Shown: positions 1-7,012, counted from the first letter of the stretch. The stretch is 16,908 nt of DNA from an uncultured Paracoccaceae bacterium (GCA_913054485.1 CAJXHQ010000015.1:1-16908), one strand, 5' to 3'. Notes: generated from the sequence alone by a model not told the origin. Made by a program: numbers and translations.

Positions 1-360
1 TGCCGGGATGAGGCCGAAGCGGCTCACCAGCCAGCCGGCCGACGGGTAGGCGATCAGCCAGCAGAGGTGCGAGAGAGTGAACTGGGCTGCGAAAATGGCC
101 GGGCGGTCGGCGGGCCGGCAGGAGCGGGTCAGCAGACGGCCCGCAGGAGTTAAAACGGCGGAATAGCCCGCGCCGGCACAGGCCCAGGCGATCAGGATTG
201 GTGTGAGCGCCGGGCCGGAGAGGCTGGCCGCAGCCGCCGCCAGCAGGGCCGCCGCAGAGATGCCGGCGCCTCACATCATCACCGGGCGGTCGCTACCTGC
301 CGCGGCAGCAGCAGCGCAGCCGCCATGGACAATCCCAGCCACCCGCGCAGGCGGGGTGTT
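1..360 (-). pseudogene. MFS transporter remnant (truncated, frameshifted; runs off the window start)
   Basis: Reading the minus strand, the frame open from 270 to 1 gives a transmembrane-rich stretch containing PAGRLLTRS, DRPAIFAAQFTLSH and AYPSAGWLVSRFG. This resembles the later helices of MFS efflux proteins found beside FrmR/RcnR-type sensors. The frame is blocked by a TGA at 271-273. Just upstream, a different frame encodes TPRLRGWLG and AALLLPRQV, which look like the middle of the same kind of transporter. Only about 90 bp separate the upstream repressor remnant from this C-terminal half, so the N-terminal helices appear deleted. The gene therefore has a large deletion, a frameshift and a stop. 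The remaining 3' end lies outside the window. The substrate is unknown; nickel or cobalt efflux is a guess from the neighbour. Confidence 0.6.
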
Positions 361-361
361 C

Positions 362-596
362 TCAGGTAGATCTCGATCCCGCAGCGTCCGCCTGGGATTG
401 CGTGTCGAGGCAGTGATCAATGTGATCGTGGATCGGCCTGCGTCACGGCCTTTTCAACGGCATGCAGCTGCTGGGCAATTTCCGCACAGGAGCGGCTGTC
501 TTCGATCATTGCAATGACCGAGGCGCGGTGCCCCTTGGCCCGGTTCAGCCGGGCGGAGATCTTCGGGTGAGAGCTATGGCTATGCGAGGCGATCAT
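362..596 (-). pseudogene. FrmR/RcnR-family metal- or formaldehyde-sensing repressor, frameshifted
   Basis: The frame starting at ATG 596 encodes 59 residues with family hallmarks: an N-terminal His-rich SHSSHPKISARLNRAKGH, then IAMIEDSRSCAEIAQQLHAV with the sensor cysteine at residue 37. It stops at 417-419. The expected end of the family, IHDHIDHCLD, lies in another frame directly downstream and runs to a stop at 362-364. The junction (around 430-437) also lacks a few residues relative to the usual 'AK..LI' segment, so a small out-of-frame deletion is likely. Intact members are about 90 residues, form tetramers, bind DNA without ligand and release it on metal or formaldehyde. The neighbouring transporter remnant is also broken, so the pair was probably one resistance module that decayed together. 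A G-rich Shine-Dalgarno-like stretch precedes the start. Confidence 0.75.
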
Positions 597-863
597 GGTG
601 GAATTATCCCCCGGGGGAGGGTGAATTCAAGAGGGTTGGCATGATTGTCCAGGAGAAGCCGCCAATGAGAAATTCCCATGCGGTTCAGGCAAATCAATAA
701 GGCCCGGGGCTGGCCGGTATTGTAGCCCGCGTTGAACGCACCGGGATTAAGCAGGTTTTGTCCCCCCCGGGGTGTGCGGGGGTTGGCTGGAGGCGCTCCG
801 GGACTGCTTTGAGCCCTGCCACCCTCCTATATCCGGCCAGCCGGAATTCGCAAAGACTGTGTT

Positions 864-881
864 TTCAAGCTGCAACTTGAA
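864..881. promoter_or_regulatory. Operator-like inverted repeat TTCAAG-N6-CTTGAA
   Basis: The 6-bp arms are perfect and the centre contains TGCA, so 16 of 18 positions are symmetric. The shape resembles dyads bound by MerR- or SoxR-type regulators, which sit between -35 and -10 elements, but the central spacing is not that of a classical SoxR box. No intact gene lies next to it, so it could be a relic of the decayed metal-response module. Function is not shown by the sequence. Confidence 0.25.
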
Positions 882-965
882 GGCCAATGATCTGGTTGCG
901 GCAATGCTGCCGCCAGACACTAAGACACACGCCTCGGGCGGGTGGGCCGGTTCCGCTGCTCGCAA

Positions 966-983
966 CGGGAGGGGCCGCTCCCG
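966..983 (-). terminator. Weak stem-loop behind bhcR
   Basis: On the minus strand, CGGGAG and CTCCCG form a 6-bp GC-rich stem with a 6-nt loop, 18 nt beyond the bhcR stop. There is no proper U-tract, so it is at best a weak or Rho-assisted terminator. Confidence 0.3.
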
Positions 984-1000
984 GCCTGAAACCGAAGTGC

Positions 1001-1810
1001 TTAGCCGCCAAGTGCGGCAGTGATTTCTCCTGCCGCCCGCGCGGTGGCGAGCCCCAATTCTTCCAAGCGGCTGCCCTGGAAGCGGCTGGAGGGGCCAGAG
1101 ACGGATATACCGGCAACCGGATGGCCTGCGGCATCCAGGATGGCGGCACCGATGCAGGACATGCCATCGTAATGTTCTTCGTGATCGACCGACCAGCCGC
1201 GGATGCGGATGCGGTCCAGATCGTCCATCAGGGATTCCGGTGTGGCCAGCGTCTGCGGCGTGAAGGAGGGCAGGCCGGATTTCACCAGCAGCTCCTGCAC
1301 TTCGGTCTTGTCCATCGCGGCCAGAATGGCCTTGCCGCTGCCCGAGGCATTCATCGGACAGCGTGAGCCGGCGGTGAACATCGCGCGCAGGGGGCTTTTG
1401 CTTTCCACCTGGCCGATGAAAACCACCTCGCCGCCATCCGCAATCGACAGGTTTGCGGTCTCGCCGGTGTCTTCCATAAGGCGTCGCATCACCGGCTGGG
1501 CGGCGTCCAGCAGGCTGGTGCGGCGCAGGAAGCCCGCGCCGGTGCGATAGGCTTCGATGCCGATGGCCCAGGTCTGATCACCCTCGTTGAAATCAGCAAA
1601 CCGGTGCTTCTGCAGCGTTGTAAGAATGCGGTGCGTGGTCGCTGTCGGGATGCCTGCAGTCATCGACAGATCCGTCAGCGTGGTCGCGCCGCCGCGCCCC
1701 AGCGCTGTCAGCAGCGACAAAGCCCGGTCCAGCGATTGCATTAGCGGTGCGCTGGTTTCGGTGAACTGGGACTTCGGGCGGCCCCTCTGGCGTTTCTGGT
1801 CCTGCGGCAT
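1001..1810 (-). CDS. bhcR: IclR-family regulator of the beta-hydroxyaspartate cycle
   Basis: The 269-residue protein has the IclR layout. A winged helix-turn-helix spans roughly residues 25-85 (TTLTDLSMTAGIPTATTHRI is the recognition region), followed by an effector-binding domain containing SRCPMNASGSGKAILA and the C-terminal GAAILDAAGHPVAGISVSGP. In Paracoccus denitrificans, BhcR binds the bhc promoter and its binding is modulated by glyoxylate; the same role is inferred from the divergent position next to bhcA. The start at 1810 is preceded by AGGAGG at 1822-1827. The N-terminus contains RQRGRPK, an AT-hook-like motif, ahead of the HTH; this fits the A/T-tract operators in the intergenic region. 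The gene probably controls itself as well, because one candidate operator overlaps its own -35. Confidence 0.9.
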   Translation of the reverse strand: MPQDQKRQRGRPKSQFTETSAPLMQSLDRALSLLTALGRGGATTLTDLSMTAGIPTATTHRILTTLQKHRFADFNEGDQTWAIGIEAYRTGAGFLRRTSLLDAAQPVMRRLMEDTGETANLSIADGGEVVFIGQVESKSPLRAMFTAGSRCPMNASGSGKAILAAMDKTEVQELLVKSGLPSFTPQTLATPESLMDDLDRIRIRGWSVDHEEHYDGMSCIGAAILDAAGHPVAGISVSGPSSRFQGSRLEELGLATARAAGEITAALGG

Positions 1811-1840
1811 GAGCGGATATCCCTCCTGATCGGCGACTCC

Positions 1841-1869
1841 CTGCTAACAGGAATGAAAAAAGTTTTCAA
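1841..1869 (-). promoter_or_regulatory. Candidate bhcR promoter
   Basis: On the minus strand, TTGAAA (1869-1864) is a 5/6 match to the -35 consensus. It is followed after 17 bp by TAGCAG (1846-1841), a poor 3/6 match to the -10. The -35 lies inside the left A/T-tract operator, so a bound regulator would cover it. Assigned by eye. Confidence 0.35.
1854..1868. promoter_or_regulatory. Candidate BhcR operator, left site
   Basis: TGAAAA-AAG-TTTTCA is a perfect inverted repeat with a 3-bp spacer. Over 17 bp it matches the right site (1943-1959) at 14 positions, with the same TGAAAAA-x-GTTTT core. It overlaps the proposed bhcR -35, so it is a reasonable autoregulatory site. Size and symmetry fit the short palindromes bound by IclR dimers. 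Confidence 0.5.
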
Positions 1870-1942
1870 ACCTTGAGGCTGGTGCGGAAATGAGAAATGG
1901 ATGCGCCAGCAAAACAAAGGGTTTCGGAATTTTCCGCATAAG

Positions 1943-1959
1943 TGAAAAACGTTTTTGAA
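1943..1959. promoter_or_regulatory. Candidate BhcR operator, right site
   Basis: TGAAAAACGTTTTTGAA contains the perfect palindrome AAAAACGTTTTT (1945-1956). It lies just upstream of the proposed bhcA -35 at 1964, where a regulator could activate or repress. The left copy starts 89 bp away, close to 8.5 helical turns. Confidence 0.5.
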
Positions 1960-1963
1960 AAAA

Positions 1964-1992
1964 TTGCCAAATCTCTGACGCCGGGCAAAGAT
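1964..1992 (+). promoter_or_regulatory. Candidate bhcABCD promoter
   Basis: TTGCCA (1964-1969, 5/6 match to -35) is followed after 17 bp by AAAGAT (1987-1992, 3/6 match to -10). This would start transcription about 20 nt before the bhcA Shine-Dalgarno sequence. The poor -10 is consistent with a promoter needing an activator, but that is inference. Confidence 0.4.
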
Positions 1993-2021
1993 AAGGGACC
2001 AAGACAACAGGAGCTGGTGAC

Positions 2022-3188
2022 ATGACAGATCAGAACCCGGTTTTCATTCCCGGACCTACGAATATGCCCGACCGCCTGCGCCGGGCTATCCAGGTGCAGA
2101 CCAGCGACCACCGTGCGCCGGATTTTGTGGAGATCTTTGCACCGGTACTGGAAGACACCAAAAAGGTCTTCGGCACCAAGGACGGCAAGGTCATCACGTT
2201 CCCTGCCAGCGGCACCGGCGGCTGGGAGGCTGCGATCACCAACACGCTCTGCCCCGGCGACAAGGTGCTGATTGCACGCTACGGCGTCTTCTCGCACCGC
2301 TGGATCGATATGTGCCAGCGCCATGGTCTGGACGTGCAGGTCATTGAATGCGACTGGGGCACCGGCGCGCCGGCCGATAAATTCGGCGAGGTGCTGGGCG
2401 CGGACACGGCCAAGGACATCAAGGCCGTTCTGGTCACGCACAATGAAACCGCCACCGGCGTGCTGTCTGACGTGGGCGCGGTGCGCAAGGCGATGGACGG
2501 CGCGGACCACCCGGCGCTGCTGCTGGTCGATTGCGTCAGCTCGCTTGGCTCGATGGCTTTCGACATGGATGGCTGGGGCGTTGATATCGCGGTCTCCGGG
2601 TCGCAGAAGGGCTTCATGCTGCCCACCGGCATGGCGATCCTCGGCGTCAGCCAGAAAGCACTGGCTGCGATCGAAGGCGCCACCCTGCCGCGCACTTTCT
2701 TTGATTTCCGCGACATGATGGCAGCAAATGCCAATGGCGGCTTCCCCTATACGCCGCCGTTGCAGCTGATCCACGGCCTGTCTGAATCGCTGAAGATGCT
2801 GTTCGAAGAAGGCTTGGATAATGTCTACGCCCGCCACTTCCGCCTCGCCGAAGGCGTGCGCAAGGCGGTGGAGGCCTGGGGGCTGAAACTGGTCGCTAAA
2901 TCGCCCGATCTGTACTCGGACTCGGTCAGCGCCATCTATGTGCCCGAGGGCTTTGACAGCAACGCGCTGGCCCAGCACGCCTTTGATGCCTACGGGGTCT
3001 CCTTCGGGATCGGCCTCGGCCAGCTGGACGGCAAAGCCTTCCGCATCGGCCACCTTGGGTCGCTGACCGACGTGATGGTTCTGTCCGGTCTCGCCACCAT
3101 CGAGATGGCGATGAAGGACCTGGATTACCCGATTGAACTGGGCAGCGGCGTTGCCGCGGCGCAGGACTATTTCCGCAACTCCCGATAA
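2022..3188 (+). CDS. bhcA: Aspartate--glyoxylate aminotransferase
   Basis: BhcA moves the amino group of L-aspartate to glyoxylate, giving oxaloacetate and glycine. This is the entry and product-forming step of the beta-hydroxyaspartate cycle. The 388-residue protein is a fold-type I, class V PLP enzyme close to serine:glyoxylate aminotransferases. FIPGPTNMP near the N-terminus and SDHRAPDF (residues 28-35) are family marks. D170 in LVDCVSSLGS should contact the PLP pyridine, and K196 in SGSQKGFMLP should form the Schiff base. AGGAG at 2009-2013 supports the start. Taken alone it would be called a serine--glyoxylate aminotransferase; the specific name rests on the bhcR-bhcA-bhcB-bhcC-bhcD order. 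It is the first gene of the operon, with bhcB starting 13 nt after its stop. Confidence 0.93.
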   Translation: MTDQNPVFIPGPTNMPDRLRRAIQVQTSDHRAPDFVEIFAPVLEDTKKVFGTKDGKVITFPASGTGGWEAAITNTLCPGDKVLIARYGVFSHRWIDMCQRHGLDVQVIECDWGTGAPADKFGEVLGADTAKDIKAVLVTHNETATGVLSDVGAVRKAMDGADHPALLLVDCVSSLGSMAFDMDGWGVDIAVSGSQKGFMLPTGMAILGVSQKALAAIEGATLPRTFFDFRDMMAANANGGFPYTPPLQLIHGLSESLKMLFEEGLDNVYARHFRLAEGVRKAVEAWGLKLVAKSPDLYSDSVSAIYVPEGFDSNALAQHAFDAYGVSFGIGLGQLDGKAFRIGHLGSLTDVMVLSGLATIEMAMKDLDYPIELGSGVAAAQDYFRNSR

Positions 3189-3201
3189 GAAGGGTCAAGC
3201 C

Positions 3202-4155
3202 ATGAGTTTTCCGACGTTCGACGATGTGGTGGAGGCGCACGAACGGATTGCGCCTTACATCCATAAGACCCCGGTTCTGACATCCTCGTTCATTAACGAA
3301 CTGACCGGGGCCGAGCTGTTCTTTAAGTGCGAGAACTTTCAGAAAGCCGGCGCCTTCAAGGTGCGCGGCGCGTCGAACGCGGTCTTTGGCCTGAGCGAGG
3401 AAATGGCCGCCAAAGGCGTCGCCACGCACTCCTCCGGCAACCACGCGCTGAGCCTGTCTTATGCGGCCGGCCGGCGCGGCATTCCCTGCCATGTGGTCAT
3501 GCCCCGCACCGCACCGCAGGCCAAGAAGGACGCGGTGAAGGGCTATGGCGGCATCATCACCGAATGTGAGCCTTCGACCACCAGCCGTGAAGAGACCTTT
3601 GCCAAGGTGGAGGCCGAAACCGGCGCGGAATTTGTGCACCCCTATAATGACCTGCGGGTCATCACCGGCCAGGCCACCTGCTCGCGCGAGCTGGTGGGCC
3701 AGGTCGAAGGCCTGGACGCGGTCGTGGCCCCGATTGGCGGCGGCGGCATGGTGTCGGGCACCTGCCTGACGCTGAGCAACATCGCACCGGATGTGAAAAT
3801 CTACGCCGCTGAGCCGGAACAGGCCGATGATGCCTACCGCAGCTTCAAGGCTGGACACATCATCGCCGATGACGCCCCGGTCACCGTTGCCGACGGCCTG
3901 AAAGTCCCGCTGAAGGACAACACCTGGCACTACGTTTCCAACCACGTGACCGACATCCTGACGGCCAGCGAAGACGAGATCGTCGAGGCGATGAAGCTGA
4001 TCTGGAAGCGCATGAAGATCGTGATGGAACCCTCGTCCGCGGTGCCGCTGGCGACCATTCTGAAGAACCCCGATGTTTTCAAAGGTAAGCGCGTAGGCGT
4101 GATTATTACCGGCGGCAATGTCGACTTGGACAATCTGCCCTGGATGCAGGGCTAA
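3202..4155 (+). CDS. bhcB: Beta-hydroxyaspartate dehydratase
   Basis: BhcB removes water from (2R,3S)-beta-hydroxyaspartate to give iminosuccinate, which BhcD reduces. The 317-residue protein is a fold-type II PLP enzyme of the threonine dehydratase/serine racemase family. K53 in GAFKVRGA is the expected Schiff-base lysine, SSGNHA (77-82) binds the cofactor or substrate carboxylate, and the GGGG loop at about 179-182 holds the PLP phosphate. There is no C-terminal ACT regulatory domain, which fits a catabolic dehydratase. I chose ATG 3202 over an upstream in-frame ATG at 3133 because it starts the conserved MSFPTFDDVV and has AAGGG at 3190-3194; the longer form would overlap bhcA. A generic tool would call it threonine dehydratase; context argues against that. 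Confidence 0.92.
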   Translation: MSFPTFDDVVEAHERIAPYIHKTPVLTSSFINELTGAELFFKCENFQKAGAFKVRGASNAVFGLSEEMAAKGVATHSSGNHALSLSYAAGRRGIPCHVVMPRTAPQAKKDAVKGYGGIITECEPSTTSREETFAKVEAETGAEFVHPYNDLRVITGQATCSRELVGQVEGLDAVVAPIGGGGMVSGTCLTLSNIAPDVKIYAAEPEQADDAYRSFKAGHIIADDAPVTVADGLKVPLKDNTWHYVSNHVTDILTASEDEIVEAMKLIWKRMKIVMEPSSAVPLATILKNPDVFKGKRVGVIITGGNVDLDNLPWMQG

Positions 4156-4167
4156 GGAGTTAGAGCC

Positions 4168-5334
4168 ATGAACAAATCTGTGAATTTCGACGACTTCGAA
4201 GTGGGTTATGACATCCCGGCGGTTCCGGGCATGGATGCTGCTGACATCCAGACCCCGGCGTTGGTGCTGGATCTCGATGCGCTGGAGCGCAACATCGTGA
4301 AGATGGGCGATTACGCCAAGGCCCACGGCATGCGCCACCGGGTGCACGGCAAAATGCACAAGTCGGTTGATGTGGCGCTGCTGCAGGAAAAACTGGGCGG
4401 CGCGATTGGCGTCTGCTGCCAGAAAGTGTCGGAGGCCGAGGTCTTTGTGCGCGGCGGCATCAAGGATGTGCTGGTGTCCAACCAGGTGCGTGAAGCGGCC
4501 AAGATCGACCGTCTGGCGCGCCTGCCCAAGCGCGGCTCGCGCATCATTGTCTGTGTGGACGATCTGGCCAATGTCGCCGACCTGTCGGCAGCGGCCCAGA
4601 AGCACGGCACCCAGCTGGAATGCTTCATCGAGATTGACTGCGGCGCGGGCCGCTGCGGTGTGAACTCCACTGGCGCGGTGGTGGAAATTGCCAAGGCGAT
4701 TGAAGCGGCAGAAAATCTCAAGTTCACTGGCATTCAGGCCTATCAGGGCGCGATGCAGCACATGGACTCCTACGAGGACCGCAAAGCGAAGCTGGACGTG
4801 GCCATCGCCATGGTGAAGGACGCGGTTGAGGGCCTGAAGGGTGAAGGCATTGAGTGCGAGCTGGTCTCCGGCGGCGGCACCGGCTCCTACTACTTCGAGT
4901 CCAATTCGGGCGTTTATAACGAGCTGCAGTGCGGCTCTTATGCCTTCATGGATGCCGATTATGGCCGCATCCTCGACAAGGACGGCAAGCGCATCGACCA
5001 GGGCGAATGGGAGAACGCGCTGTTCCTCCTGACTTCGGTCATGAGCCACACCAAGGCCGACAAAGCCATCGTGGATGCCGGCCTGAAAGCCCAGTCCGTG
5101 GACAGCGGGTTGCCGACTGTCTTTGGCCGCGACGACGCAGTTGAATACCTCAAATGCTCGGACGAGCATGGCGTGGTCGGTGACCCCGAGGGCGTGCTGA
5201 AAGTGAACGACAAGCTGCACCTGGTGCCTGGCCACTGCGATCCGACCTGCAACGTGCACGACTGGTACGTCGGCGTGCGCGGCGGCAAGGTTGAAACCGT
5301 CTGGCCTGTCTCGGCGCGCGGAAAAGCATACTAA
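4168..5334 (+). CDS. bhcC: Beta-hydroxyaspartate aldolase
   Basis: BhcC condenses glycine with a second glyoxylate to form beta-hydroxyaspartate, the carbon-carbon bond-forming step of the cycle. The 388-residue protein belongs to the D-threonine aldolase/DSD1-like fold-type III PLP family. It has an alanine-racemase-like barrel, with TPALVLDLDALERNI near the start, and a C-terminal beta domain. K62 in HRVHGKMHKS corresponds to the PLP lysine of D-threonine aldolases. VPGHCDPTCN near the C-terminus is the expected divalent-metal site. The start has AAGGAG (4154-4159) in front, overlapping the bhcB stop, so the two genes are likely translationally coupled. The specific role is assigned from operon context and family. 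Confidence 0.92.
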   Translation: MNKSVNFDDFEVGYDIPAVPGMDAADIQTPALVLDLDALERNIVKMGDYAKAHGMRHRVHGKMHKSVDVALLQEKLGGAIGVCCQKVSEAEVFVRGGIKDVLVSNQVREAAKIDRLARLPKRGSRIIVCVDDLANVADLSAAAQKHGTQLECFIEIDCGAGRCGVNSTGAVVEIAKAIEAAENLKFTGIQAYQGAMQHMDSYEDRKAKLDVAIAMVKDAVEGLKGEGIECELVSGGGTGSYYFESNSGVYNELQCGSYAFMDADYGRILDKDGKRIDQGEWENALFLLTSVMSHTKADKAIVDAGLKAQSVDSGLPTVFGRDDAVEYLKCSDEHGVVGDPEGVLKVNDKLHLVPGHCDPTCNVHDWYVGVRGGKVETVWPVSARGKAY

Positions 5335-5357
5335 GGCCACCACTCACATTGGCCCGT

Positions 5358-5394
5358 GGCTGCGCGCCTGCAAAATCAGGTGCCGCGCGCAGCC
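5358..5394 (+). promoter_or_regulatory. Hairpin in the bhcC-bhcD spacer
   Basis: GGCTGCGCGC (5358-5367) pairs perfectly with GCGCGCAGCC (5385-5394). The 17-nt interior can pair a little further. It lies between the bhcC stop and the bhcD Shine-Dalgarno sequence (AAGGAA, 5413-5418). A short AT-rich stretch follows but no clean U-tract. It could be an RNA-processing or stability element, or a leaky attenuator lowering bhcD relative to bhcABC. Confidence 0.5.
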
Positions 5395-5425
5395 CGTCAT
5401 TTAATTAGATACAAGGAACACGGAC

Positions 5426-6403
5426 ATGAGCGACGGTCTGCTGATTGTTTCCGAAGAGGTCTGCGAGAAAGTCGTGGACCGCGCCAGCGCATTTACGGCG
5501 GTGGAGAACGTCTTTGCCGCCATGGCGCGCGGCGATGCTTATAACTTCCCGGTGATCCGCGAGGCGATCGGCTATGCCGATGCGCTCTACGGCTTCAAAT
5601 CCGGTTTCGACAAGGCGGGCAAAGCGCTGGGCGTGAAGTCCGGCGGCTACTGGCCGGGCAATATGGACAAGGGGCTGACCAACCACCAGTCCACCGTCTT
5701 CCTGTTCAACCCCGACACCGGGCAGTTGCAGGCACTGGTGGGCGGCAACTACCTGACGGCTGTGCGCACCGCTGCGTCCTCGTCTGTGTCGATTGCGCAT
5801 CTGGCGCGCAAGGATTCCAAGGTTTTGGGCATGGTCGGGGCCGGTCACCAATCGCAGTTCCAGCTGCGCGCCGCCGCCGAACAGCGCGATTTTGAGAAGG
5901 TCGTCGCCTGGAACCCGCACCCCGAGATGCTGCCGCGCCTCGGCGCTGTCGCCGAAGAACTGGGCCTCCCATTCGAGGCGGTGGAGCGCGAACAGCTGGG
6001 GGCAGAGGCAGATGTGATCATCACAATCACCTCCGCCTTCGAGCCGCTGCTGAAAAAGGAATGGATCAAGCCGGGTACGCATATTGCCTGCATGGGTACC
6101 GACACCAAGGGCAAGCAGGAGGTTGCAGCCGAACTGGTTGCCTCGGCCACGGTGTTCACTGACGAGGTGGCGCAATCTATTACCATTGGTGAAGCCCAGC
6201 ATGCTGTCGGATCCGGCGCGCTGGCCGAGGCGGCAATCATTCCGATCGGGGCGGTGATCAACGGCGATCACGCCGGCCGGAGCTCGGCAGAGGAAATCAC
6301 CCTGTTTGACGGCACCGGTGTAGGCCTGCAGGATCTGGCCGTGGCAGCCGTTGCGGCGCGGCTTGCGGAAGAACAGGGGCTGGCTGGCACTGCCACGCTC
6401 TGA
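5426..6403 (+). CDS. bhcD: Iminosuccinate reductase
   Basis: BhcD reduces iminosuccinate with NAD(P)H to L-aspartate. This regenerates the amino donor for BhcA and closes the beta-hydroxyaspartate cycle. The 325-residue protein belongs to the ornithine cyclodeaminase/mu-crystallin family. K71 in LGVKSGGYWPGN is the usual substrate-contacting lysine. NYLTAVRTAASS (residues 108-119) is the family segment before the Rossmann domain, whose nucleotide-binding turn is LGMVGAGHQSQ (134-144). The C-terminal part returns to the substrate domain with GVGLQDLAVA. AAGGAA at 5413-5418 supports the start. It is the last gene of the cluster, separated from bhcC by a 91-bp spacer with a hairpin and followed by a strong stem-loop. 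Alone it would be annotated ornithine cyclodeaminase. Confidence 0.92.
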   Translation: MSDGLLIVSEEVCEKVVDRASAFTAVENVFAAMARGDAYNFPVIREAIGYADALYGFKSGFDKAGKALGVKSGGYWPGNMDKGLTNHQSTVFLFNPDTGQLQALVGGNYLTAVRTAASSSVSIAHLARKDSKVLGMVGAGHQSQFQLRAAAEQRDFEKVVAWNPHPEMLPRLGAVAEELGLPFEAVEREQLGAEADVIITITSAFEPLLKKEWIKPGTHIACMGTDTKGKQEVAAELVASATVFTDEVAQSITIGEAQHAVGSGALAEAAIIPIGAVINGDHAGRSSAEEITLFDGTGVGLQDLAVAAVAARLAEEQGLAGTATL

Positions 6404-6424
6404 CACGGCGGCCCTGAAACAGCT

Positions 6425-6451
6425 CCGCCGCCGGATGGGATCCGGCGGCGG
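6425..6451. terminator. Strong stem-loop between converging bhcD and OmpA-family gene
   Basis: CCGCCGCCGGA and TCCGGCGGCGG form a perfect 11-bp stem with the 5-nt loop TGGGA, 22 nt after bhcD and about 20 nt from the end of the minus-strand gene. Only a short TATT follows on the plus strand. It is placed to act in both directions. Confidence 0.7.
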
Positions 6452-6472
6452 TATTGGCATTTGACGATTTGT

Positions 6473-7012
6473 TTAAAGCCCGGGCTGAATTGATCCCTGC
6501 AAAAACGGGCAGGTGCGGGCTTGGATTTCAACCCGCCGGTTCACGGCGGCTGCCCCGGGCTGGCCATCCAATGGCCGGGCTTCACCCTCGCTGAAAACCG
6601 CCTCAATCCGGTTTGCGCCGCTGAGCTGCCCGCGCAAGAATTCCGCTACCGTATCTGCGCGGCGCTGGGCCAGCCGCAGGTTCGCGCCTTCATCCCCGAC
6701 GGTGTCGGAATGACCGACCAGCTGCAGGCAGGCCCTGTCCATCGGCGGGGTCTGCAAGACGGCTGCCAGCACCTCCAGCTGAGCCTTGGCTGCAGGGTTC
6801 AGCCTGCTGCCGCCTTGTGTGAAAAATATATGACTTTCAATGGCTTCTGCGGGAATGGCGCGCAATCTCGCGTCGATTGGCTGCGCGCCTGCACAGGCGG
6901 GAGAAGCCACGCCGTATTTTTGCTGAAGGGTTGTGCAAAGCTCATCCGCCTGGCTGGCCTGCACTGCAGGAGCCGCGAGGCAGAAGAGGAGGAAAAGGAC
7001 ATACCGCGCCAT
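6473..7012 (-). CDS. Exported OmpA-domain protein
   Basis: I place the start at ATG 7012, giving 179 residues with a clear signal peptide (MARYVLFLLFCLAAPAVQA, cut before SQADE). A longer frame from 7084 adds 24 residues without signal character. The C-terminal OmpA-like domain (about 58-166) contains LVGHSDTVG, the NLRLAQRRADTV helix and VNRRVEIQA. D103 and the arginines at 117-118 are placed to grip diaminopimelate in peptidoglycan. There is no beta-barrel, so it is a periplasmic wall-binding protein. Four cysteines (26, 40, 95, 168) suggest disulfides. The same cysteine plan is found in the OmpA-like protein at 15300-15893, so the two look like paralogues flanking the polysaccharide operon. 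The role is unknown; an envelope anchor for the polymer machinery is a guess. Shine-Dalgarno is weak. Confidence 0.8.
   Translation of the reverse strand: MARYVLFLLFCLAAPAVQASQADELCTTLQQKYGVASPACAGAQPIDARLRAIPAEAIESHIFFTQGGSRLNPAAKAQLEVLAAVLQTPPMDRACLQLVGHSDTVGDEGANLRLAQRRADTVAEFLRGQLSGANRIEAVFSEGEARPLDGQPGAAAVNRRVEIQARTCPFLQGSIQPGL

Larger units (their letters stand above)
597..1000. other. Gene-free stretch with one operator-like palindrome
   Basis: I see no credible gene here on either strand. The short open frames have no recognisable motifs. The stretch holds a run of seven C (762-768), a near-perfect palindrome (864-881, listed separately) and a weak stem-loop behind bhcR (966-983). 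It is probably degraded sequence linking the broken metal module to the bhc cluster. Confidence 0.5.

Noticed and set aside
762..768. C7 homopolymer as a phase-variation tract
   Set aside because: It is not inside a gene or a recognisable promoter, so slippage would have no visible target.
3133..3201. Longer bhcB form starting inside bhcA
   Set aside because: The added 23 residues are Arg-rich shadow sequence, and the ATG at 3202 has a proper Shine-Dalgarno sequence.
1866..5343. Two very long minus-strand open frames (395 and 805 codons) opposite the bhc genes
   Set aside because: They follow the third-position G/C bias of bhcA-bhcC, have no domain motifs, and oppose well-supported enzymes. 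They are antisense shadows.
2022..6403. Reading bhcABCD as separate photorespiratory or amino-acid catabolic genes
   Set aside because: Each family name alone would allow that, but the five-gene order with an IclR regulator matches the beta-hydroxyaspartate cycle closely.
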